A program made the position numbers and the translations under genes. The notes under the pieces were generated by a model. The model worked only from the letters and a program-made list of their open reading frames with translations, had not been told where the DNA came from and searched no databases. Of a DNA stretch of 64,000 nucleotides, positions 44,110-53,422 are shown one piece after another; within the stretch, counting starts at the first letter, position 1, and each line of letters begins with the position of its first letter. Location of the stretch: positions 1-64,000 of the forward strand of contig SUYL01000048.1 in NCBI GenBank assembly GCA_015060445.1, written 5' to 3'. Source of the DNA: Bacteroidales bacterium. GTDB lineage: Bacteria > Bacteroidota > Bacteroidia > Bacteroidales > UBA932.

Positions 44110-45297
44110 ATGCAAGATCCAAAAAGCAACAGATACGCCCTTAGAGGTGTTTCCTCATCTAAAGAGGATGTTCATGAGGCAATCAAGAATATAGATAAGG
44201 GACTTTTCCCTAAAGCATTCTGTAAAATAGTACCTGATTTTCTGTCGGGAGATCCTGACTACTGTATTGTGATGCATGCAGATGGTGCAGGTACCAAATC
44301 TTCTCTGGCATATACCTACTGGAAGGAGACAGGAGATATGAGTGTGTGGGATGGTATTGCCCAGGATGCCATTGTAATGAATACTGATGACCTCCTCTGT
44401 GTTGGTGCGGTTGACAATATTATGCTTTCTTCCACAATTGGAAGGAACAAGCAGTTGATACCCGGTTCAGTTATCAGCCGCCTGATTGCCGCATCTGAGA
44501 ACTTTGCCCGTACAATGGAGAGTTATGGTGTAAAACTTATCCTTACCGGTGGAGAGACCGCAGATGTGGGGGACCTTGTAAGGACAGTGATTGTTGACAG
44601 TACAGTATGTGCGAGGATGAGGCGTTCGGATGTTATAGACAATGCCAACATAAAGGCCGGTGATGTAATTGTTGCTTTGGAGTCTTGCGGAAAGGCTACA
44701 TACGAGACTGAGTATAACGGTGGTATGGGCAGCAACGGACTAACCTCTGCGCGCCATGATGTGTTTGGGAAATATCTTGCAGAAAAATATCCCGAAAGTT
44801 ATGATGGGGCGGTTCCTCAGGAACTTGTATATTCAGGGACAAGGAAACTTGATGCTGTTGAGCCAAAAACAGGACTTACTTACGGTAAACTTGTTCTCTC
44901 TCCAACAAGGACCTACGCACCTATTGTAAAGGAGGTGCTTGACAAATACAGAAAGCAGATAGACGGTATGATCCATTGTTCCGGCGGTGCCCAGACCAAG
45001 ATACTCCATTTTGTTGACAACCTTAAAATTGTAAAGGACAATATTTTCCCTACACCTCCATTGTTTGAGGTTATACAGCAGGAATCCGGCACAAGTTGGG
45101 AAGAGATGTACAAGGTGTTCAATATGGGACACAGAATGGAGTTCTATGTACCGGCAGAGATATCTGAAGATATCATTGCAATCTCAAAGAAATATGGTGT
45201 GGATGCAAAAGTTATAGGAAGGGTTGAGGCTTCTGAGGACGGAACCGCACAGGTGCATCTTACAGGAGAACATGGTACATTCATTTACAGGAAATAG
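44110..45297 (+). CDS. purM: Phosphoribosylformylglycinamidine cyclo-ligase (AIR synthase)
   Basis: A 395-residue PurM-type enzyme, step 5 of purine synthesis: FGAM plus ATP gives AIR. It has MHADGAGTKSSLAY at the ATP site, VMNTDDLLCVGA, LTGGETADVGDLVR, SNGLTSARHDVFG and the C-terminal NMGHRMEFYVP. Start 44110 is chosen because the longer frame from 44032 runs through the terminator and promoter. It is a little longer than the E. coli enzyme, as is usual in Bacteroidetes. Confidence 0.93.
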   Translation: MQDPKSNRYALRGVSSSKEDVHEAIKNIDKGLFPKAFCKIVPDFLSGDPDYCIVMHADGAGTKSSLAYTYWKETGDMSVWDGIAQDAIVMNTDDLLCVGAVDNIMLSSTIGRNKQLIPGSVISRLIAASENFARTMESYGVKLILTGGETADVGDLVRTVIVDSTVCARMRRSDVIDNANIKAGDVIVALESCGKATYETEYNGGMGSNGLTSARHDVFGKYLAEKYPESYDGAVPQELVYSGTRKLDAVEPKTGLTYGKLVLSPTRTYAPIVKEVLDKYRKQIDGMIHCSGGAQTKILHFVDNLKIVKDNIFPTPPLFEVIQQESGTSWEEMYKVFNMGHRMEFYVPAEISEDIIAISKKYGVDAKVIGRVEASEDGTAQVHLTGEHGTFIYRK

Positions 45298-45323
45298 AGT
45301 TGTTATTTTTTATCCATACAATT

Positions 45324-46817
45324 ATGAGAAGATTTCTTGCTCTTTCACTTGCAGTGGCTGTAATACTCTCTTCATGCGGAAACAGTAAAAAAGAGGTTGC
45401 AGCGGTTGAACTTACTCCAATAATGGAGAAGGCGTTGAATGATGAAACTTCCAAGTTTTATGCAAACTTTGCTGAGTTCCCTCAGCAGAAGAACAAGTTG
45501 CCTATAGGCGTGTTCGATTCAGGCACAGGCGGACTTACTGTCCTTGAAGTGTTGTTGAATGCAGATATGATAGATAATATTTCGGGGAAGCCTGGCGCTG
45601 ACGGAGTTCCCGATTTTGCAGGCGAAGACTTTACATATCTGGCAGACAGGGCCAATATGCCTTATGGAAATTATGCTGCCGAGAACAAGCAGGATTTCTT
45701 TAGGGAACTGGTAGTGAAGGATGCCCTTTTCCTTTTGGGCAACAAGTATTGGAAAAACCCTGCAGACAAGGAGAGGAGCGGCCAGATGCAACCGTGCAAG
45801 ATTCTTGTAATTGCATGTAATACTGCTACAGCATGGGGATTGGCTGATGTTTCAACCCTTTTGGAACAGAGCGGTACCGGTGTTAAGGTAATTGGGGTGA
45901 TTAATGCAGGTGTGAATGCGTTGTACAACAAGATAGAAAAATCAGGCTCTACTGATTCGCTTGCGGTGGGAGTTCTTGCAACTGTGGGTACAATTGCTTC
46001 AGGTGCTTATGAGAGGACAATAAATGAAATAGGAGAGGCAAACGGCTATAAAGGTTTCATTAAGGTTGTAAACCACCCTTGCGCAGGCTTTGCAGAGTCT
46101 GTTGACCAGGAAAAGGATTTTGTGAATGTGGCACTTTCTGCACCAAGGGAGGGCTACAGGGGTCCTAAGATGGGAACAGGTTCTGAGGATATAAAGGAGG
46201 AGTTGTTGCGTGCATATAATTTTGATTATGGCAACGGGGCTTTGCTTGTAGAGAAGGCTGGAAACAAATATGTGCAGTTCCAATTGAACTCAGCAGCAAA
46301 CTATGCCCGTTTCCACCTTGTTACATTATTGGAAAAACATAAGGCAAGCGGAGCAAAAGTTCCGTTGAAGTATATCATTTTGGGCTGTACACATTATCCG
46401 TTCCTTTTGAATACCCTTACACAGGCTGTAGATGAATTGAGGAATTTGAGGGATGCTGATGGTAAACTTGTTTATGGAGGGCTCATTGCTCCAGATTTTG
46501 AGTTTATTGATCCTGCAGTATTTACAGCACTGGAGTGTTATGAGACCTTGAGAGCAGACAAAAACCTTGCCTTGAATACAACAGAGGGCAGACTTGAAGG
46601 GTACATTTCAGTACCTGCATACGGATTGCCTTACGAGTGCGTTGATGAGGACGGTAACCTTACATATGAGTTCAAATATGGCAGGGAACATGCCACTGAG
46701 GATATTACTACAGTTTTTGTCCCATTCTCAAAGAGATATCTTGATGAGCAGACTCTTGGCAGGATTCAGTCTATGCTTCCTGCTTCATACAGTAAAATTG
46801 AAAAAATTATAGAATAG
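45324..46817 (+). CDS. Lipoprotein homologue of glutamate racemase
   Basis: A 497-residue protein with an N-terminal signal and lipobox AVILSSC (Cys18), followed by a MurI-like racemase fold. The racemase motifs are intact: IGVFDSGTGGLTVLE (Asp65, Ser66), IACNTATAWG with catalytic Cys165 and ILGCTHYPFL with catalytic Cys355 and His357. Cytosolic MurI is about 265 residues; here roughly 200 more are inserted, mainly between the two cysteines. Activity on D/L-glutamate is plausible but unproven; the address would be the periplasm or outer membrane. Start 45324 is chosen for the signal peptide. Two bases separate it from the next gene. Confidence 0.85.
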   Translation: MRRFLALSLAVAVILSSCGNSKKEVAAVELTPIMEKALNDETSKFYANFAEFPQQKNKLPIGVFDSGTGGLTVLEVLLNADMIDNISGKPGADGVPDFAGEDFTYLADRANMPYGNYAAENKQDFFRELVVKDALFLLGNKYWKNPADKERSGQMQPCKILVIACNTATAWGLADVSTLLEQSGTGVKVIGVINAGVNALYNKIEKSGSTDSLAVGVLATVGTIASGAYERTINEIGEANGYKGFIKVVNHPCAGFAESVDQEKDFVNVALSAPREGYRGPKMGTGSEDIKEELLRAYNFDYGNGALLVEKAGNKYVQFQLNSAANYARFHLVTLLEKHKASGAKVPLKYIILGCTHYPFLLNTLTQAVDELRNLRDADGKLVYGGLIAPDFEFIDPAVFTALECYETLRADKNLALNTTEGRLEGYISVPAYGLPYECVDEDGNLTYEFKYGREHATEDITTVFVPFSKRYLDEQTLGRIQSMLPASYSKIEKIIE

Positions 46818-46819
46818 TC

Positions 46820-47413
46820 ATGGCTTTTGCAAGTAGTGTGACAGTAGAAGAGATAGAGGCGCTTGAAATTGCATCCTTCCCAGGTGTGATAACTGTTGTA
46901 CAAAGCAGTGGCAGCCAGGAGTTTGACCAGGCAATGGAGTACCTGAATGCACAGCAGGCAATAGGTTTTGATACAGAAACAAAACCGTGTTTTGTACCTA
47001 AGGTGCCCAGAAACAAGATGGCCATATTGCAGTTGAGCGGTCCCGACAGGGCGTATATATTCAGACTGCAGCAAGTAGGGGTACCTCCAAAACTGGCAGC
47101 ATTGCTTGGCAATCCAAATATCCTTAAGATTGGTGCTGCGGTGCATGATGATATAAGGGGGCTTCAGGAGTACAGGAAGTTCATACCTAAGGGGTTTGTG
47201 GATTTGCAGAGACTGGCGCCCGCTTATGGGATTGAGGAGAAGAGTGTGAGAAAAATGGCTGCTATCATACTCAAGAAAAGGGTTTCAAAATCCCAGCAAC
47301 TTTCAAATTGGGAGAGTTCCCATTTGTCTGAGGCCCAGTTGCGGTATGCTGCAATTGATGCCTGGATATGCAGGGAAATGTATTATAAACTAATGGCAGA
47401 GAGGAGCGAGTAA
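46820..47413 (+). CDS. 3'-5' exonuclease, RNase D-like (DEDDy)
   Basis: A 197-residue single-domain exonuclease. The DEDD motifs are visible: AIGFDTETKP (Asp and Glu), GAAVHDDIRGL (Asp) and the motif III region QLRYAAIDAWICREMY (Tyr and Asp, DEDDy type). There is no HRDC domain, unlike full RNase D. It could trim RNA or DNA. It lies 2 bp after the racemase homologue and 28 bp before the methyltransferase. Confidence 0.88.
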   Translation: MAFASSVTVEEIEALEIASFPGVITVVQSSGSQEFDQAMEYLNAQQAIGFDTETKPCFVPKVPRNKMAILQLSGPDRAYIFRLQQVGVPPKLAALLGNPNILKIGAAVHDDIRGLQEYRKFIPKGFVDLQRLAPAYGIEEKSVRKMAAIILKKRVSKSQQLSNWESSHLSEAQLRYAAIDAWICREMYYKLMAERSE

Positions 47414-47441
47414 TATCGCTCTTTTCTGGTAATGGAAATAT

Positions 47442-48641
47442 ATGGTTAGAATAATTCTTAATAAAGGGAAGGAGCAGTCGCTCAAACGTTTTCACCCATG
47501 GGTGTTTTCCGGTGCAGTAAAGAGAATTGAGGGGGGTGACCCTGCAGAAGGGGACGTGGTTGAGGTGTATTCCTCCGGTGGTGAATATCTTGGTTGCGGT
47601 CATTACCAGATAGGCTCAATAACTGTGAGGATACTCAGTTTTAATAAGGAGACTATAGATTCAGATTTCTGGTATAGGGCTATAAAGGGGGCTTATGATG
47701 CCCGTTGCACTTTGGGGCTTGTGGGCTCTGACAATACCACAGCATACAGGCTGGTGCATGGTGAGGGCGATTTTCTCCCTGGTCTCATTATAGATATATA
47801 TGGCAATACGGCAGTGCTTCAGGCCCATTCTGCAGGAATGTTCCTTTCAAAGGATGCAATAGCAGAGGCCTTGAAAAGAGTATATGGATCTGCTTTGGAG
47901 GCAATATATGATAAAAGTGAGGGTACAGCGCCGTTTAAGGCAGGTCTGCCCCTTAAGGATGGGTACATTTACAGGAAAGTGGGGGCAGGTACAGATGATC
48001 AGGCAGTTTTGGAGAACGGCAACAAGTTCCTTGTAAACTGGGTAGAAGGGCAGAAGACCGGCTTTTTCCTCGACCAGAGGGACAACAGGGCTCTTGTGAA
48101 AAAATACTCTGTCGGGAAAAATGTACTCAATCTTTTCTGCTATACAGGGGGCTTTTCAATATATGCCTTGAGTGGTGGTGCTGCACATGTAGATTCTGTT
48201 GACAGTTCACGCAAGGCAATGGATATGGTGGAGAGAAATGTGGAACTGAACGGCTTTAAAGAGGGTGTTGACCACACTTCATATTGTGAGGATGCAATAG
48301 AGTTCATGCGTAAATGTGAAGGGGGAAAATATGACCTTATGATTGTGGATCCGCCTGCATTTGCCAAACATAGGGGGGCGTTGGACAATGCATTGCGTGC
48401 CTACAAGCGTTTGAATGCACTTGCAATTGAGAAAGTGAAGCCAGGTGGCGTAGTGTTTACCTACAGTTGCTCCCAGGTAGTTGACAAGCAGAATTTTGCC
48501 CTTGCTGTATTTTCCGCTGCAGCCCAGACAGGAAGGAGAGTACGCATTCTTCACAGGCTTACACAGCCGGCAGATCATCCGGTAAATATTTATCATCCTG
48601 AGGGGGAGTATCTTAAGGGACTTGTACTTTTAGTTGAATAG
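47442..48641 (+). CDS. rlmI: 23S rRNA cytosine-5 methyltransferase RlmI-like
   Basis: A 399-residue class I methyltransferase. The N-terminal PUA domain (about 1-75, HPWVFSGAVKRIEGGDPAEGDVVEV) and middle domain are followed by a SAM-binding core with KTGFFLDQRDNRAL, VLNLFCYTGGFSIYAL (motif I), DPPAFAKHRG (motif IV) and TYSCSQVV (motif VI with Cys). RlmI methylates C1962 of 23S rRNA in E. coli; assignment is by family. Confidence 0.9.
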   Translation: MVRIILNKGKEQSLKRFHPWVFSGAVKRIEGGDPAEGDVVEVYSSGGEYLGCGHYQIGSITVRILSFNKETIDSDFWYRAIKGAYDARCTLGLVGSDNTTAYRLVHGEGDFLPGLIIDIYGNTAVLQAHSAGMFLSKDAIAEALKRVYGSALEAIYDKSEGTAPFKAGLPLKDGYIYRKVGAGTDDQAVLENGNKFLVNWVEGQKTGFFLDQRDNRALVKKYSVGKNVLNLFCYTGGFSIYALSGGAAHVDSVDSSRKAMDMVERNVELNGFKEGVDHTSYCEDAIEFMRKCEGGKYDLMIVDPPAFAKHRGALDNALRAYKRLNALAIEKVKPGGVVFTYSCSQVVDKQNFALAVFSAAAQTGRRVRILHRLTQPADHPVNIYHPEGEYLKGLVLLVE

Positions 48642-48643
48642 TT

Positions 48644-49159
48644 ATGGCAGAAGAACTTATTATAACCGCTAAGGACAAGGGGGGGATATATGCCCAAATA
48701 TTGCCTCAGATAGAGGCGGTGGTGAGCGCAGAAACCGATATGATTGCCAATATGGCCAATGTGAGTGCAATACTAAAGGAGGCTTTCGGATTCTGGTGGG
48801 TAGGTTTTTATATAGTAAAGCCAACCGGCAGTTCAGATACTTCACATGTAGAGGAGGAACTGGTCCTTGGCCCATTCCAAGGCCCTTTGGCCTGTACCAG
48901 AATAAAGAAAGGGAGGGGAGTATGCGGCACTGCATGGGCGAAGGAGGAGACAATCATTGTCCCAGATGTTGAACAGTTCCCGGGACATATTGCCTGCAGC
49001 AGCCTTTCCCGCTCAGAAATTGTGGTACCTGTATTTGCCTCTGACGGCTCTGTTATGGCAGTGCTGGATATAGACAGTGAACATCTTGCGACCTTTGATG
49101 TTACAGATAAAGAGTGGCTGGAAAGAATGTTGCATGAAATAAATTTTGGAAATAAATAA
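48644..49159 (+). CDS. Free methionine-(R)-sulfoxide reductase (GAF domain)
   Basis: A 171-residue single GAF-domain protein. All three catalytic-site cysteines of the fRMsr family are present: ACTRI, GRGVCGTAWA and HIACSSLSRSE. The C-terminal LDIDSEHLATFDVTD is also typical. It reduces free Met-R-sulfoxide with thioredoxin, protecting from oxidation. It starts 2 bp after the methyltransferase stop. Confidence 0.92.
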   Translation: MAEELIITAKDKGGIYAQILPQIEAVVSAETDMIANMANVSAILKEAFGFWWVGFYIVKPTGSSDTSHVEEELVLGPFQGPLACTRIKKGRGVCGTAWAKEETIIVPDVEQFPGHIACSSLSRSEIVVPVFASDGSVMAVLDIDSEHLATFDVTDKEWLERMLHEINFGNK

Positions 49160-49175
49160 ACTTGTAGTATATTTG
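49145..49175 (+). promoter_or_regulatory. Promoter of tRNA-Cys
   Basis: TTTG (49145-49148), a 19-bp spacer and TATATTTG (49168-49175), an exact consensus promoter ending 20 bp before the tRNA. The -33 box is inside the 3' end of the fRMsr gene. Confidence 0.8.
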
Positions 49176-49195
49176 CAGTCCCAAACGGGAATAAC

Positions 49196-49267
49196 GGTTC
49201 CTTGGATGAGTGGCTTAGTCAGCGGTCTGCAAAACCGTGTACGGCGGTTCGAATCCGCCAGGAACCT
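49196..49267 (+). tRNA. tRNA-Cys (GCA)
   Basis: A 72-nt cloverleaf. Acceptor GGTTCCT pairs with AGGAACC, the anticodon loop is CTGCAAA (anticodon GCA), the T arm is GGCGGTTCGAATCCGCC and the discriminator base is T, as expected for Cys. CCA is not encoded. Confidence 0.95.
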
Positions 49268-49273
49268 CGCAAA

Positions 49274-49305
49274 ACACCCTCACAGTTATCTGTGAGGGTG
49301 TTTTT
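49274..49305 (+). terminator. Rho-independent terminator after tRNA-Cys
   Basis: An exact 12-bp stem (ACACCCTCACAG with CTGTGAGGGTGT) around TTAT, then TTTT. Confidence 0.93.
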
Positions 49306-49308
49306 GTT

Positions 49309-49316
49309 TAAATTTG
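49309..49316 (+). promoter_or_regulatory. -7 box of menA
   Basis: TAAATTTG, an exact TAnnTTTG match, 29 bp before the menA ATG and 3 bp after the tRNA terminator. Confidence 0.5.
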
Positions 49317-49345
49317 TAAAAGTGTCTAATTTTCAGGGTAAGGTT

Positions 49346-50239
49346 ATGAAAAAACATTCATTTAAAGAGTGGATAATTGCAACAAGACCATGGTCGTTTC
49401 CGGCATCAGCAATGCCGGTGCTTGTTACTTTGGGATATCTTTTTTGGAGACAGGGGGAAGCGGATTGGCCAATAGGGCTGTTTACAATCATAAATGTGGT
49501 GCTGTTCCATGCTGCAGGAAATACCTGGAGTGATTACAAGGATTACAGAAGTGGAGTTGACAGGGAAGATGCCGTGGGTGGAATGTCTATTGTAAGCGGT
49601 GAGTTTGCCCCTGAACAGATAAAAAGACTCTCTATATCGCTAATGGCGGTTGCAATGATATGCGGGTTTGTGTTGGTGGCTTTAACAGGATGGATTACAT
49701 TGTGGCTGGGTATGGCAGGTGCTGCACTTACAGTAATGTATCCTTGGCTGAAATACCGTGCATTGGGAGATGTGGACATTTTTCTTACATACGCAGTGCT
49801 CCCTATGCTGGGAACATCATATGTGGTAACAGGAAACATAAATCCGGAGAGTTTGTGGTTGGCGGTTCCTGTAGGTCTGATTACCGTAGGTATTCTGCAC
49901 TCCAACAATACAAGGGATATGGAACAGGACAGGAGGGCAGGAATAAGGACCTTTGCAATGGCCATAGGAGGTAAAGCCTCTTCATATCTGTATTGTTTTG
50001 AGGTTATTTTCCCTTTCTTATGGTGCGTTGCAGGTATTGTTGCAGGCCTTTTCCCTGTATACATCATTACCGTGTTTGCGGTGCTCAAGCCAGCAATTGA
50101 CAATGCCCGCAAGGCAATGTGTTATCCAAAAGAGGGGATGAAGGCCCTTGTTGGACTTGATGAAAGTACAGCCAAACTCCAACTGATGTTCAGCCTTGCC
50201 CTATTTGGCGGTTTTATGATTGCTGCGTTGGTGGCATAA
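49346..50239 (+). CDS. menA: 1,4-dihydroxy-2-naphthoate polyprenyltransferase (MenA-like)
   Basis: A 297-residue UbiA-superfamily membrane enzyme with about eight transmembrane helices. The two Asp-rich Mg-prenyl-diphosphate motifs are DYKDYRSGVDRED and NNTRDMEQDRRAGIRT. MenA attaches the isoprenoid tail during menaquinone synthesis, the respiratory quinone of Bacteroidetes. Start 49346 (MKKHSFKEWIIATRPWSFP) is chosen; the longer frame runs back into the tRNA gene. A CPBP protease gene follows after 10 bp. Confidence 0.92.
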   Translation: MKKHSFKEWIIATRPWSFPASAMPVLVTLGYLFWRQGEADWPIGLFTIINVVLFHAAGNTWSDYKDYRSGVDREDAVGGMSIVSGEFAPEQIKRLSISLMAVAMICGFVLVALTGWITLWLGMAGAALTVMYPWLKYRALGDVDIFLTYAVLPMLGTSYVVTGNINPESLWLAVPVGLITVGILHSNNTRDMEQDRRAGIRTFAMAIGGKASSYLYCFEVIFPFLWCVAGIVAGLFPVYIITVFAVLKPAIDNARKAMCYPKEGMKALVGLDESTAKLQLMFSLALFGGFMIAALVA

Positions 50240-50249
50240 ACGGACGGAA

Positions 50250-50864
50250 ATGAAGAGACTCACATTTACAATCATACTTGCAGCAGTATTGTGGAGCATA
50301 ATGTTTCTCCCGGTAACGGCTCCCCATATAAATTTCTGGTGGATGATGACCGGTTCTGCCTGTATCCTCAGCACTCTTTCAACAATATTTAATCCAGGTT
50401 GGTGGAAAAGGGTAAAATTGTCGGGAAGAGGAGTTTTGGAGGGTATTGCAATTGCAGTGGCCTTGTGGGGTATCTTCTGGATTGGAGACAAACTCTCCCA
50501 GATAATTTTCAATTTTGCCCGTGGGCAGGTAGATCTCATTTATGGGATGAAGGAGGGGGAATCCCCCTGGCTCCTTACTGCACTTATGCTTCTCCTTATT
50601 GGACCGGCTGAGGAGATTTTCTGGAGAGGGTATGTTCAGCAGACTCTGCAGAATAGATGGAACCCAAATGCGGGTTTTGTTGTAACAACCCTTATATATG
50701 CAATAGTTCACGCAAGTTCCTGCAATTTTATGCTTGTTATGGCAGCACTTGTGGCTGGTGCAGCATGGGGATTATTATATAGATTATTCCCCGATAAATT
50801 TTTTGCCATAATCCTCTCCCACGCATTATGGGATGTTGCAGTTTTTGTATGGTTCCCCATTTAG
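50250..50864 (+). CDS. CPBP-family intramembrane metalloprotease
   Basis: A 204-residue membrane protein with about six helices and the CAAX protease/bacteriocin-processing (Abi) motifs: EEIFWRGYVQQ (EExxxR), the conserved His in YAIVHASSCN, and SHALWDVAVF. Its substrate is unknown. Start 50250 is chosen for a clean N-terminal helix; an ATG at 50220 lies within menA. It is the second gene of the menA unit. Confidence 0.85.
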   Translation: MKRLTFTIILAAVLWSIMFLPVTAPHINFWWMMTGSACILSTLSTIFNPGWWKRVKLSGRGVLEGIAIAVALWGIFWIGDKLSQIIFNFARGQVDLIYGMKEGESPWLLTALMLLLIGPAEEIFWRGYVQQTLQNRWNPNAGFVVTTLIYAIVHASSCNFMLVMAALVAGAAWGLLYRLFPDKFFAIILSHALWDVAVFVWFPI

Positions 50865-50936
50865 TAAATTTCCATATTCTTTAGATAGTATTATTTTTTT
50901 AGTAAATTCGCAACCTGAAATATAATTTTTACGCAT

Positions 50937-51977
50937 ATGCTTACAGGAGGTTGCAGATACGGAACGCACAGGGTCTTGAATCCGGAGGGTACTTTGCCCC
51001 AGCCGGCCCAGAAACTGGACAATACTATGGAAATCTATGAAAATGAGATACTGATAGATGTAAAGACACTTAACATTGATTCTGCAAGTTATACCCAAAT
51101 TAAACAGAGTTGTAATTCCGATACGGAAAAGATGAAGGATATGATCCTCTCTATTGTTGAGGAGAGGGGTAAGATGCAGAATCCGGTTACAGGATCTGGA
51201 GGTATGCTTATAGGAACTGTAAAGGAAATAGGTCCCAAGTTCTCCAATACCCAGAATCTTAAGGTGGGAGACAAGATTGCAACATTGGTATCCTTGTCTT
51301 TAACTCCTCTGAAAATTAATTCAATAAAGAATCTTACAGCAGATTCGGAGCAGGTTGATGTTGATGCACAAGCCATCCTTTTTGAGAGCGGACTGTTTGC
51401 AGTTCTTCCCGACGATATTCCTGAAAAACTTGCCCTTGCAGCATTGGATGTGGCAGGTGCCCCGGCTCAGGTTGACCGTCTTGTAACTGAAGGTGAAATT
51501 GTCTGCATTATTGGCGGTGGCGGAAAATCGGGTATTTTGTGCTGTTATCAGGCAATGAAGAATGTGGGGCAGTATGGGAAGGTGATAGTTGTGGAATACT
51601 CCCAGACCAATGCGCAGAGGATAAAAGATATGGGATTGGCAACAGATGTCATTGTAGCGGATGCTACAAATGTAATGGATGTTTACCATAAGGTAATGGC
51701 CATTACAGGGGGCAGAGGGTGTGATGTTACGGTAAACAATGTAAATGTCCCTTCAACTGAAATGACCTCCATCCTTGTTACCAAGGGGCGTGGAAGTGTT
51801 TATTTCTTCTCAATGGCAACAAGTTTTACCAAGGCCGCTTTAGGGGCAGAAGGTGTAGGAAAGGACATTAACCTTATAGTGGGCAATGGCTTTGCAAAAG
51901 GGCATGCAAACCTTACCTTGAACATTATCAGAGAGTCTCAACCAATTAGGGAACTCTTTGAAAAATTATATGTATAA
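50937..51977 (+). CDS. kdd: L-erythro-3,5-diaminohexanoate dehydrogenase
   Basis: A 346-residue enzyme of lysine fermentation that oxidatively deaminates 3,5-diaminohexanoate to 5-amino-3-oxohexanoate. The family opening [17 protein letters not shown] is followed by a GroES-like part and a Rossmann domain with [14 protein letters not shown], then [11 protein letters not shown] and the C-terminal [14 protein letters not shown]. The partner genes (kamA, kamD, kamE, kce, kal) are not here, although in many Bacteroidales they are clustered. Its neighbours are a protease gene and an xpt remnant. Confidence 0.88.
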   Translation: MLTGGCRYGTHRVLNPEGTLPQPAQKLDNTMEIYENEILIDVKTLNIDSASYTQIKQSCNSDTEKMKDMILSIVEERGKMQNPVTGSGGMLIGTVKEIGPKFSNTQNLKVGDKIATLVSLSLTPLKINSIKNLTADSEQVDVDAQAILFESGLFAVLPDDIPEKLALAALDVAGAPAQVDRLVTEGEIVCIIGGGGKSGILCCYQAMKNVGQYGKVIVVEYSQTNAQRIKDMGLATDVIVADATNVMDVYHKVMAITGGRGCDVTVNNVNVPSTEMTSILVTKGRGSVYFFSMATSFTKAALGAEGVGKDINLIVGNGFAKGHANLTLNIIRESQPIRELFEKLYV

Positions 51978-52124
51978 CTTTATTTCAGGAACCAAAATAA
52001 ATAAGATATTGACCGTTGAGGCCAGTGGAATTGCACCGGCCATAAAGGTTGGATATTTATTGGAACTTCCTGTGGTCTTGCTGATATTATCACAAATGCC
52101 ATAATCAGGATAAAAGAGGATTAG
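51970..52124 (+). pseudogene. xpt: Remnant of xanthine phosphoribosyltransferase (xpt)
   Basis: From 51970 the frame reads [16 protein letters not shown] and GYLLELPVV, the hallmark PRPP-loop region of Xpt, then stops at 52102-52104. From 52077, shifted one frame, it reads [15 protein letters not shown] then TAG, matching the C-terminal end of Xpt (LxDIxNCxIxIK). About 100 central residues and the first 40 or so are missing, with a frameshift at the junction near 52077. No intact copy is in the window. The fragment begins inside the last codons of kdd. Confidence 0.8.
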
Positions 52125-52170
52125 GCAGGCAAGATATGATTGTAATTTGAAAAACTAAATGATAAGATAT

Positions 52171-53340
52171 ATGGCTAAAAAAATTCTTTTGTTGGGCTCC
52201 GGTGAATTGGGTAAGGAGTTCGTGATTTCTGCTAAACGTAAAGGTCAGTATGTTGTGGCTTGTGATTCATACGCAGGGGCTCCTGCAATGCAGGTTGCAG
52301 ATGAGTGTGAAGTGTTCAGCATGTTGGACGGTGATGCACTTGCTGCAGCAGTAGCAAAACATCAGCCGGATATAATTGTCCCTGAGATTGAGGCTATCCG
52401 TACCGAGAGGCTTTATGATTTTGAGAAGCAGGGTATTCAAGTGGTTCCAAGTGCAAAGGCGGTGAATTATACAATGAACCGTCAGGCAATCAGGGATCTG
52501 GCTGCAAAAGAGTTGGGGCTCAAGACTGCAAAATATTTCTATGCAAAATCACTCGAGGAGTTGAAGGAGGCTGCTGCCAAGGTTGGCTTCCCATGCGTTG
52601 TGAAACCCCTTATGAGTTCGTCGGGAAAAGGACAGTCTGTTGTAAAGAGTGCGGATGACCTTGAGAAGGCATGGATTTACGGTTGTGAGGGGAGCCGTGG
52701 TGATATTAAGGAACTTATTATTGAGGAGTTCATTAAGTTTGACAGCGAGATAACCCTTCTTACAGTTACCCAGAAAAACGGTCCAACATTGTTCTGCCCG
52801 CCAATTGGCCATGTTCAGATAAGCGGAGACTACAGGGAGAGTTTCCAGCCGGCTCCCGTTAAGCCGGAGCATTTGCTTGAGGCTCAGAGAATGGCTGCAA
52901 AAGTTACAGAGGCACTTACCGGTGCAGGAATTTGGGGCGTTGAGTTCTTCCTGAGCAATGAGAATGGTGTATATTTCTCTGAACTTTCACCACGTCCGCA
53001 TGATACAGGTATGGTTACCCTTGCCGGGACACAGAATCTGAGCGAGTTTGAACTCCATTGCCGTGCGGTGCTGGGGCTTCCAATTCCGGAGATTACCCAG
53101 GAGCGTTATGGTGCCAGTGCTGTTATCCTTTCAAATATTGCAAGCCAGGAGGCTCCACGTTACCGCGGAGAGGAGGAGGTTTGCAAAGAGACAAACACTT
53201 ATTTGAGGATATTCGGCAAACCAACCACCAGAAAGAACCGCAGGATGGGTGTTGTTGTATGCTATGCCCCTAACGGCAGTGACCTGGATGCCCTCAGGGA
53301 CAAGTGCAAGGCAGCGGCAGCAAAAGTTGAGGTATATTAA
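52171..53340 (+). CDS. purT: Formate-dependent phosphoribosylglycinamide formyltransferase
   Basis: A 389-residue ATP-grasp enzyme that formylates GAR with formate and ATP, the folate-free alternative to PurN. It has [13 protein letters not shown] at the N-terminus, [23 protein letters not shown] in the ATP-grasp lid, [13 protein letters not shown] and ASAVILSN. Start 52171 ([11 protein letters not shown]) is preferred over the ATG four codons upstream. It lies between the xpt remnant and a tRNA. Confidence 0.95.
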   Translation: MAKKILLLGSGELGKEFVISAKRKGQYVVACDSYAGAPAMQVADECEVFSMLDGDALAAAVAKHQPDIIVPEIEAIRTERLYDFEKQGIQVVPSAKAVNYTMNRQAIRDLAAKELGLKTAKYFYAKSLEELKEAAAKVGFPCVVKPLMSSSGKGQSVVKSADDLEKAWIYGCEGSRGDIKELIIEEFIKFDSEITLLTVTQKNGPTLFCPPIGHVQISGDYRESFQPAPVKPEHLLEAQRMAAKVTEALTGAGIWGVEFFLSNENGVYFSELSPRPHDTGMVTLAGTQNLSEFELHCRAVLGLPIPEITQERYGASAVILSNIASQEAPRYRGEEEVCKETNTYLRIFGKPTTRKNRRMGVVVCYAPNGSDLDALRDKCKAAAAKVEVY

Positions 53341-53374
53341 TATCCTCCCGACAATTGGATTTGGGAAATTTTTA

Positions 53375-53382
53375 TATATTTG
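53375..53382 (+). promoter_or_regulatory. -7 box of tRNA-Ala
   Basis: TATATTTG, an exact TAnnTTTG match, 40 bp before the tRNA. A partial ATTG lies 17 bp upstream. Confidence 0.5.
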
Positions 53383-53422
53383 CATCCGGATTACGGAAGT
53401 AAACGGGTCCGGATGCAATAAC

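Noticed and set aside
49202..49345. N-terminal extension of menA to 49202
   Set aside because: That stretch is the tRNA-Cys gene, its terminator and the menA promoter.
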